From: Elymus sibiricus
Taxonomy: Eukaryota; Streptophyta; Magnoliopsida; Poales; Poaceae
Reading direction: 5' to 3'
NCBI GenBank assembly: GCA_039707655.1
Contig: CM077663.1
Span: forward strand, 437,055,830-437,119,829
DNA length: 64,000 nucleotides
The notes under the pieces are model-generated. The model had not been told where the DNA came from. It did not search any database and saw only the letters and a program-made list of their open reading frames with translations. The translations under genes were made by a program, and so were the position numbers. Positions 1 through 10,149 of the stretch are shown piece after piece. Each line of letters starts with the position of its first letter. Within the stretch, counting starts at the first letter, position 1.

Positions 1-29
1 CCCCCCCCCCCCCCCCCCCCCCCCCCCCC
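1..29. repeat. Poly-C run at the window edge
   Basis: Twenty-nine consecutive C residues open the window, followed by unremarkable sequence. Runs this long are rare in grass DNA and often mark a sequencing or assembly edge; it could also be a real homopolymer. No function is claimed. Confidence 0.9.
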
Positions 30-599
30 GCGATCGGCGGCTATTGCTGCCCTGCCACATGCGGGGCGGAGCTACAGGGTTGACAGTTGGACCAGGCTGT
101 ACCTCTACATAGTATTCTTCGAGCTTCTCAAGGTATGTAGTATGTAACTTGTTGGCTGAAAGATACTTTCCGTCCTTCTTTTATGCAAAACAGAGACTTC
201 ATTGAGAATTGTATTACACTTGTAAGGCCATATTGATCAATTTATATGTGTTATTTAGTTAGATAGTTCAGATGTCATATTTGTTGTCAAATCTTTTTTT
301 GGACCACCCTGCTTTCAAATCCTAGCTCCGCCACGGGCCACACCGCCCTCCCCTCGACCTCCCCCAACCACCGTGATGGCCGCCGCCCTGCATCCATCTA
401 AGCCTTGCACCAGTGAACAAGTCCGTCGATCCCCCTGCACCCCCACATTCCTAAGATAGATAGTGAGGCTGCTTCTTCTCCGACAAGTTCCGGCCTCCCC
501 ATCTCACGTGCTTGATGAAAAAAAAAGTGACTGACGCCAAGAATAATTTCAGTCACATGAGGAGCTGAGGTTTAGTAGAACCACAATCATCAAGGTCTG
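30..599. other. Non-coding stretch, nothing recognised
   Basis: No supported reading frame, terminal inverted repeat or RNA signature was found here. The sequence is mixed: a GC-rich part around 310-520 with AT-rich flanks. It adjoins the first LRR fragment. Confidence 0.5.
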
Positions 600-735
600 C
601 CGGGATTGAACCGTTCAAAGTGGTTTTGCCCGACAGTGAGTGCCACCAACTTGCCTTTGTTGCACAAACCTTCCTGTATCTCACCGAAGAGCTAGTTATT
701 GTTAGAATGCTACATACTGATGTTACTTTAATCAT
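600..735 (-). pseudogene. LRR receptor kinase fragment, copy A
   Basis: Read on the minus strand with a frame change, this piece gives a degraded leucine-rich repeat of the form E-GLC--GKL--L-VGQN, the same segment as the clearer copies at 818-1099 and 1546-1750. Stops and frame changes make it non-coding. The neighbouring AT-rich spacer (about 730-830) recurs at about 1405-1540, which shows that the LRR piece and its spacer were duplicated together. The likely parent is the LRR receptor kinase whose 5' exon lies at 3646-3990. Confidence 0.6.
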
Positions 736-817
736 ATACTATAAAACTTATAAAACTATAGATTTGTTTCTCATATATACACTTTCGATACACCAAAAAG
801 AATTATCTAGTAGTTCT

Positions 818-1099
818 CTAAAAGGAAAAAGGCACACTGCCAGAAAGCTTGTTGTGAAGTATCAATCGCTTGAGTGTGGCAGAACCAATGAGGCTTGCCG
901 GGATGGGGCCGCTCAAGTGGTTTTGTCCGACATTGAGATACTCCAACTTGCCGTTCTCGCACAAATTATCGGGTATCTCACCGGAGAAGTTGTTGTAAAA
1001 CAAGTTCAACGTTTGGAGCTTCGACAAGTGATCAAAGCCTTCCGGAATCGGCCCACTTAGCCTTTGATTCATGGACATGTCGATCGTCACAAAATTCAC
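818..1099 (-). pseudogene. LRR receptor kinase fragment, copy B
   Basis: A 93-codon minus-strand frame holds about three plant extracellular LRR units: SGPIPEGFDHLSKLQTLNL, SGEIPDNLCENGKLEYL and SGPIPASLIGSATLKRL. These match the LxxLxLxxNxLSGxIP consensus of LRR-XI type receptor kinases. There is no signal peptide, membrane segment or kinase domain, so it is an internal fragment. The upstream (right-hand) continuation breaks down after the unit at about 1099. Confidence 0.75.
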
Positions 1100-1311
1100 C
1101 GCGCTGAAAGCACCATCACCGACGACGAGCCCGCCGGTGAGGTTGTTTGCATATATAGTCAGAAGTCACAACTTGGTGAGGTTCCAGAGGCCCGAAGCTT
1201 TCTAGCAACTTGGCTGGATATGGGAGTACCGGTCATCCCAGACGTATAGGATAGGTTTGGGGAGCCCTACCGGGTCGTGATTTTGTGTCCGATCACTGAC
1301 CGAGCCTGACA

Positions 1312-1395
1312 ATGAGTGTCACCAACTTGCTGCTGTGGCACAAATCCTCCAGTATCTCGTCGGAGAGTTGGTTATTGTTAGAGTGCTGCTTAATC
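1312..1395 (-). pseudogene. LRR fragment, copy C (short, degraded)
   Basis: The minus strand encodes a short decayed LRR piece (NNNQLSDEILEDLC-SSKLVTL). It pairs with copy A as the equivalent half of a tandem duplication of about 0.7 kb. Too short and damaged to be coding. Confidence 0.55.
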
Positions 1396-1545
1396 ATGTT
1401 ATTTTAATCATATACTATAAAAACTATAACAGTTGTTGATTTGATTTTCAGTTTCTCATATACACTTTCTATACACCAAAAAGAATTATCTACAACCTTC
1501 CTAAAACCACGTCGAGTATTTCTGAAGGGAGGGAGTAGTAGTTAT

Positions 1546-3323
1546 CTAAAAGAACACCTTACCATAAAGCTTGTTGTTGCGAAGTATTAGTCTCTTGAGT
1601 GTGGCGCAACCAGCGAGGCTTGCCGGGATGGAGCCGCTCAAAAGGTTTTGTCCGACATTAAAATACTCCAACTTGCCGTTCTCGCACAAACCCTCGGGTA
1701 TCTCACCAGAGAATTGGTTATTGTCAAAATAGGCAGTGATACTCCTTTTGCCAACAGAGACCCGCACATCACCCACACACCCCCTGCCAATCCTCCTTTC
1801 AACTCTGCGAGAGACATTTGGGTCACGCAATGCCTCTCTAATATTCATCTGAATTTCTTCTTTTTCATCATCTAGTACATTAATCACCCCTCCTTTTTGA
1901 TACAGCCCTTCCATAATATTTCTTTCAATTCTAAGCCTGCTATTTTGTTTGTCTCTTTTCTTCCTCTTTGAATCATCCCGGACCTCTCTCATTGCATCTC
2001 TAACATTTCTTGGCACATTGGGGCAGCTCCTCACATTACCTACAATACCACCAAGGTGCTCCGCGGCACGGGTTGCACCTCCACCTTTGTGCTTTAGGCT
2101 GTAGTACACACAGTCAAAACCACCATAATACGGCCATGCATGGTTCCAAGCATCATATAAGTTATTGTCTTTAATTCCTGCATTGCAAAGTTACAAACAA
2201 CATCACTTTAATTGAACCTAGCAAATCAGGATCATGGTTCCATTTGCATCGTGTGAACTAGCATAGCATAGTAATACCTTTCCAAGATCTTTGGGAACCA
2301 CTTGCATTTGCATCGTGGTTGCCACTGCCACTCCTATTTGCAGTTCCAGGACCTGAAAATCACATGACAAAAGAACAACGGTCAGTTATGAAGAGTGGGT
2401 AACTAAGGAAGCAACCCTTGCTTACTTGGGTGTCCTCATATGAATGATAAACAAAAACGGTACAGCTCGATGTTCTAGTTTAGATACTAAGGAATAAGTA
2501 ATATATATACTATAATCTATTCTTGAGAAAGATAATTCGAAGCATAGTTCTAGAACCACCACTTAATGGTACCGCTGAAGATTGAAATTAACCATCGGTC
2601 AACATCTACTTAGGTAAATACACAAGTAACACCACTGAATTTTTATTGGACGTGCTGTAGATCTAAATAAATGATCGATTCAAACATGAGATGCTTCTGC
2701 AAATATACAAGACAGTGGTTGGATGTGATTAAAAAAACTTTAATATTGCACACAAGCATCATCTCAACAGCTCAAAAACAAGCACACAACCCAGATCTAT
2801 GGAACGATTATATATTTTAGGATGTTCAGAATAACGTTTGTAACCCACTTTTTTGTTGGACCAAAATAAATATTACCAGATCGTGAGCATCCTTAGTGAC
2901 TACCAGATGCATGTATGTTTCAGATTATATACCAAACCAAAACATTGTGAGAATCCTTGGTGACTACCAGATGCATGTATATTTCAGATTAATAATGTCA
3001 CTGCTGTACGTTCAACTCATCAAGACTCACTTTTTCTTGCCCCCCGTATGATATATGCATTTGCCAAGCCATTTACCAGGGACCTGTCCTAAATCTAAAG
3101 CAACATCGATCTGAAATTACTGAAGAACTGAAACTGCATACACGTACTTGGACGAGACAAATTTCTGCTTCAAGTAGGAAGATATAAAGGCATCAAGAAC
3201 ATATGTACCTTCCCAATCAAGCGGACGCCCTCCATGCTGCTGCCGCTGCCCCGTGCTACTGCCTCCGTTGAACTGGTCGGCTCGCGCACCATCAGCTCCG
3301 TTACCGCAGCCGCCGAGCGCCAT
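1546..3323 (-). CDS. Chimeric spliced gene: hAT/BED-type transposase N-terminus fused in frame to LRR
   Basis: Exons on the minus strand: 3209-3323, 2278-2352 and 1546-2177, with GT donors and AG acceptors. The total is 822 nt, 273 codons plus TAG. The start chosen is the first ATG of exon 1 (3321-3323). Exon 3 resembles the BED zinc-finger module at the N-terminus of hAT transposases (DAWNHAWPYYGGFDC, then TRAAEHLGGIVGNVRSC, then PNVPRNVRDAM). The second cysteine of the usual CxxC is missing (C-V-Y-Y). From about 1745 the same frame runs into two LRR units (NNQFSGEIPEGLCENGKLE and SGSIPASLAGCATLKRLI) and stops. No hAT catalytic core or dimerisation domain follows, so it cannot be an active transposase. 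The fusion point lies near the codons for SVGKRSITAYFD. Expression is unknown. The open frame could be chance survival, or a young chimeric gene. Confidence 0.6.
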
Positions 3324-3527
3324 GGAGAGGTGGAGGAGGGCAGAAGGTTGTGCGCTTTGGCCGGACGCCGGAGAAGTGGAGCTCGCGTGAGATGTGTCCG
3401 CTGCGCAGCGGCGGCGCCGCACAAAGAAGGGGAGCGAGAGGAAACAGCGATTTAGGGTTAGGGCAAATGGGTTCGTACGTTTATGTTTTTTTTTTTTTGA
3501 GACATCGTACGTTTATGTGACCAGGAG

Positions 3528-3680
3528 CGTTACGTGAAGGCTCTAGAAGCTGGGCCAGGCAAAAGAAATTCGAATTGGGCCAAATTATTCGGCCGAAAGG
3601 CCCATATATCGGGCCCAGGCGAGATGGCCGAAATTCGGCCGGAATTTATTTTTTTCGGCCGAAAATCAAAACACAACTCG
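3528..3680. repeat. CGGCCGAAA-rich insertion at the LRR-RLK breakpoint
   Basis: The segment repeats the motif TTCGGCCGAAA in both orientations around GGGCCCGATATAT. The LRR-RLK frame is intact up to the codons for LTGAFP and then changes abruptly into this sequence. It resembles repeated CGGCCG-type sequence of Triticeae intergenic DNA, but I cannot name a family. Confidence 0.45.
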
Positions 3681-3990
3681 GGAAGGCGCCGGTGAGGCTG
3701 TTGTTCATGAGGTTGAGGCTCGTGAGGCCGGAGAGGCCGCCGATGGCGTCTGGGAACTGGCCGATGACCTTGGTGTTGGCGAGGGAGAGGCTCGTGACGC
3801 GCCCGGACGGCACGTCGCAGGTCACGTAAGGCCAGGCGCAGTGGTCGCCCGATCCCAAGCCGTTGCTCCACGCCGCGAGCACGGGCGGGTCACCCCACGT
3901 GTGCTTGATCTGCATGAGAAGCTGCCGCTCGTCGGCAGCTGCGCGATGGTGCACGAGCAGCAGCAGCAGCACGATGAGGAGGAACGCCAT
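3646..3990 (-). pseudogene. 5' exon of an LRR receptor-like kinase, truncated
   Basis: The minus-strand frame starts at the ATG at 3988-3990 (MAFLLIVLLLLLV), a clear signal peptide. It is followed by an LRRNT_2 cap (DERQLLMQIKHTWGDPP, W-C-W-P-Y-V-T-C) and two LRR units (VTSLSLANTKVIGQFP, LTSLNLMNNSLTGAFP). This is the usual start of an LRR-XI receptor kinase that would sit in the plasma membrane. After about 105 residues LRR homology stops, and the frame ends a few codons later in unrelated CGGCCG-rich sequence. The CACTA-1 element begins 168 bp upstream of the ATG, so the promoter is also displaced. The LRR fragments at 600-1750 probably come from the same or a sister gene. No kinase domain is present in this part of the window. 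Confidence 0.75.
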
Positions 3991-4157
3991 TTTTAGGTTT
4001 GTCGAGCTTCCGTGCGCTGTGCACGCGGGCAAAGGGGTATTTGTGCTCTGCCTCTGCGCCGTGTTTGTTTGGAAGCTTTGAAATGAGGTGTCGGTGTCAA
4101 ACCGTGTGTGGTGTATAGTACACGAGGTCCAGCGAAAATTCAGTGATTTTGCCTTGA

Positions 4158-4470
4158 CACTAGTACAAAACAGGGCCTTTAGACCCGGTTCCAGAGGGCC
4201 TTTAGTCCCGGTTCTGGAACCGGGTCTAACTAAGCGGGACTAAAGGTCCTCACTTTTAGTCCCGGTTCTGTTACGAACCGGGACTAAAGTGCCTCCACGT
4301 GGCCGCTGTGGGGCGCCCAGGCAGGAGGACCTTTAGTCCCGGTTGGTAACACCAACCGGGACTAAAAGTCTGCCACGCGTCAGCAGCTCGAGCTGCCCAG
4401 TAGGGGAACTTTAGTCCCGGTTGGTAACACCAACCGGGACTAAAAGACTGCCACGCGTCAGCAGCTCGAT
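4158..4470. repeat. CACTA-1 3' subterminal hairpin repeats
   Basis: Several short inverted repeats of the form TTTAGTCCCGGTT-loop-AACCGGGACTAAA lie within 310 bp of the terminus, for example at 4257-4287, 4330-4367 and 4410-4447. Subterminal repeats in CACTA elements are binding sites for the element's own proteins in En/Spm; that role here is inferred. Confidence 0.85.
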
Positions 4471-4759
4471 GCGCTGGGGTTTTTTTTTTTTTTTTGAAAG
4501 GAGGGGTTTAGGGGTTTCATATTGTGTTTCCCCCTTTTCTTTTTTGTGTAGACGATTCAACTCGACGTTTGCTACTACATAAAGCAATGAAGAAACCATT
4601 ACACAAATCGTCATGAATTAATATAGAGAGAAGTGATCTCTCTTTCTCCGTGCTTGGTCGAACAACATGTTTTCGTATATCTATTCGACGCTACGTACTA
4701 TGTCTAGTGCACGTTCATGCATATATACAATGAATAACATCTCTTACGATCTCTAATTT

Positions 4760-4910
4760 CTAGAGGGCCAAAATTTCTTCATGGTATTCTCCATTTTTAG
4801 CTATGACGTGATCAAGGAGGAATCCCGCCAATTCCTCTTGAATTGCTCGTAGGCGATACTCTGGTAGGAGTCCATCCCTCATCCGGTCGATCTAATTTAA
4901 AAAAGGGGGT

Positions 4911-5006
<96 letters not shown>

Positions 5007-8000
5007 GAATGAAACTCAACACAGTTGATGGTATTAAAATAAATTTGTGAATATTGTTTACGTACTTCAAGTTTTTCTAATATTGATCTGCCCTTGTAAT
5101 TGGTCCTCTGGCGGATGAACTCGCAGACGTAGTATCCACATAAGTTATTTCCGGATCCCTGCTGAGGGCACTTTACGAGAATAGAGTTCAATCAAAATAA
5201 TAATCAAGCATGATAGTGGTATTGAAACTAGAATCAAAGTGATGCGCGGGCCTAGCTAGTACTACTTACAGGGAGCAATTCATATTGCAGCTTCTTTTTC
5301 CAGTGACGACCCCTAACCTCCTTGGTGAACCTTGTCCAAACACTGCCCGGCAAAGAACATGAATTAAAAAGTTATTAATTATTTGATATCAGGAAATGAA
5401 CGATAGTTGCCGATATAGTGCGATAATGATTTGAAATTACTTCTTGAGAATTGTTTGCAGGGGCGCCCACTTTGAAAGGTCTTTACTTAACGAGTCCATG
5501 ACTTGTATTCGACTTTGGTCAAACTGTATGATGAGCAGAATAAAGTGGAAGCTGCACACATGTAGCTCATCAATTACACTTAACATCGAGTAAGCGAAAC
5601 AAAATTATGTGTGTATGTACAAGACAGTATATAACACTCACTTGAAGTTGTAAGGAAGTAGTATTTCTCTTTTGGTTTGTTGTTTGATAAACGCCCTTAG
5701 CAAGTAATCCTCTATTTCCTTTTTGTTGTGTTTGACAGTAATTTCATGAACAATATTTGGGTTAACGAACCCAACGTCATTGATTTGGATTGGTCCTTTG
5801 TTGCATTTGAAGATCTTCTTTCTGCATAATATACATATGGTGAGGACAATTATATACATGCAGTAATGAACGAGCTGAGCTAGAGACTTAATTTCAGAAA
5901 TGATACTTACAAACAATAGGAAGTGATGATACTTTTGTCGATCTCTTTTAGATTGTATATGTAGAATAATTCTACAAATTCAATGTAAACCGTCTCTTTT
6001 CCATTGAAGAAATGCTCATCTTTAACTCCTGCAAGGATATAGTTCTGCCCTCGCTCGCAGGCTTCCATGTACCATTTATGCAATGCTAGCATCCTCGTTG
6101 GTAGTTCCGGGAGCTCCTCTGGTCTGACGAGAGGCTTTCCGAGCTCGAATCTAAAGTCTACTACATCAGCCATTTCGGGTAACGGTATATCATCGGGTAA
6201 GTAATCACCGGGATTAGTACCGGGCGCTACCCCCTGCGGAACATCAGCTGGGATATCGCTAGACACCATGAGCGGGGGGCACGATTGGTTCTCCTGCTCG
6301 CCCAGTTGGGGAATTATTTTTTTCCCTTGATATGGATTACCGCTGCTTCCCGACCGCTTCTGTGGATCTGCATATGACTTTACAATTGAACGGTCATAGT
6401 CTGATAGCAACTTAGGCGGTGGTTTTTCAAGGTTTTTCAGCGTACGCATGGCTATTTTCGGATCAATTTTCTCCTTTGGAGTTGGACATTTCGGTGCAAA
6501 ATGGGCCTTCACTTCGGCCATTGAGATTGCATTGACTTCCTCTTCAGACCTATCATATGATCTCTTGGGAAGAGGGTTGAGGCTTTTTGGACCATATTGA
6601 AACCTCTTCCCTCCTGTTGTTGTACTGCTAGCCGCCGGAGCGACGGCGGCTCTCTTCCGCCGCTGTTGCGGAAGAGACGGAAACGGCTGACGCGGCGGAG
6701 GAGGCGGAGTCCGCTGACGCGGCGGAGACGACTGAGGCAGCGAAGACGGCTGACGCGGCGGAGATGGCGGAGACGGCTGACGCGGCGAAGGAGGCGGAGT
6801 CCGCTGACGCGCCGGAGACGACTGAGGCAGCGGAGACGGCTGACGCCCCGGAGATGGCGGAGACGGCAGACGCGCCGGAGACGGCTGAGTCTGCTGATGA
6901 GGGGCCTCCTCCGGCTCATGAGCAGTATGCTGAGGCGGCGTGAAGTAAGGAAGCTTGATGTGTGACTTTCTCCATAGACAGGTAGTCCTTAAGGCATTTT
7001 CCAGATAAACCTCACCTTCACCTGTAGGATGATCAAGCCGCAGGGTCCCAAATCCGGGCGATATTTCATCCACCATGACAACAGCATAGCCAACTGGAAT
7101 CGGAGCGCAATGGAAAGTAGCATCAGGTCGAGGATGGTGGACAGAGCCTATCGCCACCTCCAATTTCAGGTTTCCGCAATCTTTCAACAGCACACAATTT
7201 TCATTCTGCGTGATACCATCCACGGGGTAGCGGCGAGCCGTGATATCAGGCTGATCGTGCTCTGTGGAAGCCACGCTGCTTCTCCGCTGAGATGGTGGAG
7301 TACCTTCCAATGAAGGATCGTGCTGCTGATCTGGTGGGCCGAGGGCTCTAGCTGATGCCGCCTCTAGTACCTCTAATCTTTTTTCCATCTGCTCTAGTTT
7401 GGTTGCATCCTCTTTCTTCTTTCGCCCTCGGCTTCTATAAGTGTCTTTGCTGTCGTGAAACCCAAGCTTCCATGGAACGGAGCCTGGCGTGCCTCGTGTT
7501 CGTCCAGGGTGTTCAGGATTCCCGAGGGCCTTTGTCAGCACGTCCTTCTCTCTGTCGGGATGGAACCTCCCTTCCTCCACTTCCTTGATTGCTTCCTGAA
7601 TCCTTTTCATGGGTATTTCAAGTTTAGGATCCTCGTAAACAACCTTCCCTGTTTCTGGGTCCAAAGCTCCCCCATTCCCGAATACCCAAGTCCTTACCCG
7701 ATCTGGCCAGTTCCGTGTCTCTGGTTCGACCCCTTTAGCAAGTAGGTCGTTCTCCATTTTTTCCCACTTAGGCTCGGCTTGCCTGTAGCCACCTGACCCC
7801 GTAACATGGTGAAACTCCTTCTTTGCAGCATTCAGCTTATTTTGCTCTGACATTTTCCGCGCCTTCTCGGATTTCTTTAAGGCCACAAATGCGGGCCAGT
7901 GATCTTTTATCTTCACATATGTACCGGTGAAATCTGGAGTCTTGTTTTTCTCGACATACTTTGTGTTCAAATTCTTCTTCCAGTTCTTGAACAGTTCTGC

Positions 8001-8681
8001 CATCTTCTTTAGAGCGTACGCCTTGACCTTTGGCTCTATAACTGGTGGGGTTGTCGGATCCTCCTCTGGCGGTAGGATGAAATTTTTCAGCAGGTCGCTC
8101 CAAAGAACTTCTTTTTGTCTATCGTGGACAAAAGTAACTGAAGGGTCGTCCTTCTTCTTATTCCACTACTCGATGGTGATCGGGATGATATCCCTAACCA
8201 GTACGCCGCACTGATATGTAAAGGCTTTTTTGGTCCGCGTGGGAAGAATCGGTTCGCCAGCTGGAGAGATTACGTCGATCTTGTACCTTTCCTCCTTGTC
8301 CAAACTTTTCTTCGCGCCTCGTCTCCTTCTTGACGAAGTTTGGCTCGTTCCCGAAGGCTAAAAGAAGAAAGAAGCGTTAATATATGTACATACAAAACAA
8401 TTAATGCATCTAGTCAGCAGAGGCTTAATTAATATATATATATATACATATACCTCGCCGGACTCTGCATTAGTTAAGGCTCCCTTCTCTATATCACCGG
8501 AGCCGTCATGATCTTGTTCCTCCTCCATTCTTCCATCATCGGAGCCGTGATGATCTCTTTCCTCCTCCATTCCACCATCGTTGTCGTTGAGAAACGACAA
8601 GGTGTCCTCCTCCATTGGATTTTCTCCGGCGCGGATTATAATCTCCAACGCCTCTTCTTTTTCTAAGTCTCTGTGATCCAT
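4760..8681 (-). pseudogene. CACTA-1 second gene: Transposase_24-like protein with C-terminal Ulp1-type cysteine protease (one nonsense codon)
   Basis: Seven exons (minus): 8454-8681, 5911-8357, 5642-5821, 5441-5551, 5270-5342, 5066-5170, 4760-4891. The total is 3276 nt, exactly 1092 codons, with GT/AG borders throughout. An acidic N-terminus (MDHRDLEKEEALEIII) is followed by a plant transposon-type basic domain (KKMAELFKNWKKNLNTKYV, YHHVTGSGGY-like, GNPEHPGRTRGTPGSVPWKLGF). A proline-rich PSPPRQPS linker follows. The last exons form a C48 (Ulp1/SENP) protease core: His in FHFILLIIQ, Asp in VMDSL and Gln/Cys in QGSGNNLCGYYVCEF. A TAG at 8166-8168 (codon 140) interrupts the otherwise open frame, so the gene is called broken; the rest looks under little decay. 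The product probably acts in the nucleus on transposon ends or SUMO-type substrates, but this is inference. Confidence 0.8.
4913..4998. repeat. (TA)n microsatellite
   Basis: About 85 bp of nearly pure TA dinucleotide inside the last intron of the CACTA-1 second gene. It produces artefactual Tyr-Ile frames on both strands. Confidence 0.97.
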
Positions 8682-8905
8682 AGTTTCTGCAAATATTACA
8701 ACACATGGCAAACTACAAACCATGAGAAATGGATAGTGGCAAACATAGACCTAACCAGAAAAAGGAATCACATATGCATATGAGCAATGGATTACTGGCA
8801 AACATCATGCAAAGTTCACAAGTTATATATATATAGGGGCAAAAATTTAGATTAAGAATACAAGATATCTCGAATAGTATCATATATATAACATCACTAA
8901 TACAG

Positions 8906-9307
8906 CTAGAACCCTAGCGAACGACGGGTATCGGCGTGGGCGGTGGACACCCAAAGAGAAGGAACCATCATAGGATCATAGCTCCAGTGAGATCCCTGAA
9001 GAACCTGCCAGGTATTGTCGGACCTGGCCTCCAACGCAACCATGTAGCGACGGACGTGCTCGTCCTCCTCCCTAACACGGTGACGTACAACCTCCGCGGG
9101 GGACTCAAGCCTCCGCACCGTCACTGGCCCACGCGACCGCCACCAAAGAAGCTCCGGGTCGACGACGGGCTGCCTCCTCACCAAGCTGTGCGCCCCGGAA
9201 GGTAGCACCTCCCAGTCCCAGCCCGGCGGAGCCCAGTCCCGGACATGGCCCCTCTGATCAAGCAGGCCTCCTCCGCCGAGTCGACGACTAGGATGCATGC
9301 CAGGCAT
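8906..9307 (-). CDS. Unknown 133-aa ORF of CACTA-1
   Basis: The minus-strand ATG at 9305-9307 opens a 133-codon frame (MPGMHPSRRLGGGGLLDQRG...). It is rich in Arg, Trp and Val and has no signal peptide, membrane segment or motif I recognise. It lies between the GC-rich leader (9771-10110) and the start of the second gene at 8681, in the same orientation, so it could be the first exon or an upstream ORF of that transcript. No counterpart is obvious at the equivalent place in CACTA-2. I do not know its function. Confidence 0.45.
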   Translation of the reverse strand: MPGMHPSRRLGGGGLLDQRGHVRDWAPPGWDWEVLPSGAHSLVRRQPVVDPELLWWRSRGPVTVRRLESPAEVVRHRVREEDEHVRRYMVALEARSDNTWQVLQGSHWSYDPMMVPSLWVSTAHADTRRSLGF

Positions 9308-9770
9308 CGTCGACGTCGAGAACAAATGCTTAATTATGAAAACAAATTTAATAAACACTTAGCAAAATTATATACGTAAGAGATATCTTGTCCGGCGATC
9401 GTCGGGGACTCGCCCGGACACATTAATTCTATGAACATAAAAAAGTCTATGAAGAGAAAAAATTCATCATATATCAATATTTTCATCCATAATGAAAATA
9501 ATCTATATATCTATCACCATAATGAAATTGTTTCCAACAAAGCATCATATATATATATCATCATATCATCTATATATATATCATCATTTCATCAAATTAT
9601 CTAACATAATGTAATAATGAACTATATATATATCATATCATCATCATCAAAGAACTATATGCATGTATATCATATCATCTTTTCATCTAAGAACTCATAT
9701 CATCAAAGAACTCATATATATCATCTAATTAACAATCTCATCTAACATATATATCATCTAATTAACAATC
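9308..9770. other. AT-rich spacer in CACTA-1
   Basis: Strongly AT-rich sequence with many atatatat and catcatat runs, consistent with an intron of the second-gene transcript. No coding potential. Confidence 0.6.
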
Positions 9771-10110
9771 TCAGCTAGCTAGTACTCCTGGCCGGACCGA
9801 AAGGGGAGGAGCGCGGGGCGGCGCGCACCGTCGGGGCAGGGCAGGGGCGTGGGGCGGCGCGTCGACGGCGAGCTCGCGGCAGGGCAGGGGCGCGGGGCGG
9901 CGACGGGCTAGGGGCGGCGACGGGCTCGGGGAGGCGACGGGCTCGGGGAGGCGACGGGGGCGGCGACGGGAGCGGCGACGAGGAGCGGCGTCGGGGGCGG
10001 CGTCGGCGGCAGCGACGAGGAGCGGCGTCAACGACGGGAGGCGACGGCGCGGTCCGGCAGCCTGGCGGCGTCGAGTTGGTCGCGGCGCCGTCGGGGGTTT
10101 GGAGATGAAC
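9771..10110 (-). other. GC-rich low-complexity leader of the CACTA-1 second gene
   Basis: CG-rich imperfect repeats (cgacgggctcggggaggcga and similar) lie just downstream (minus strand) of the TATA box at 10136-10147. The frames read as Pro/Arg/Ala-rich low-complexity peptide. CACTA-2 has the same kind of block at 47500-47940, again directly after a TATA box, so it is probably an untranslated or weakly coding leader. Confidence 0.55.
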
Positions 10111-10135
10111 TGTGTGTGGAAAGAACCGTCGGGGG

Positions 10136-10147
10136 GCTTATATAGGC
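10136..10147 (-). promoter_or_regulatory. TATA box for the CACTA-1 second gene
   Basis: The minus strand reads GCCTATATAAGC directly between the internal hairpin block (10150-10380) and the GC-rich leader. The same arrangement, GCTATATAAGC, is found in CACTA-2 at 47456-47466. Position and conservation support a core promoter; no transcript data were available. Confidence 0.65.
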
Positions 10148-10149
10148 TA

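Larger units (their letters stand above)
600..1750. repeat. Diverged tandem duplication of about 0.7 kb (LRR piece, spacer, LRR piece)
   Basis: Order A-spacer-B (600-735, about 736-830, 840-1099) is repeated as C-spacer-D (1312-1395, about 1396-1540, 1546-1750). The spacers share the run from catatactataaaa to caccaaaaagaattatcta. The offset between copies is about 680-720 bp, with substitutions and small indels throughout. Confidence 0.65.

Noticed and set aside
4843..5191. Frames with long Tyr-Ile repeats on both strands
   Set aside because: They only translate the (TA)n microsatellite; the right-hand end of the minus frame is the true Ulp1 exon, annotated separately.
6509..6965. Arg/Leu-rich frames on both strands near 6500-6970
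   Set aside because: Alternative translations of the repetitive proline-rich linker of the CACTA-1 second gene.
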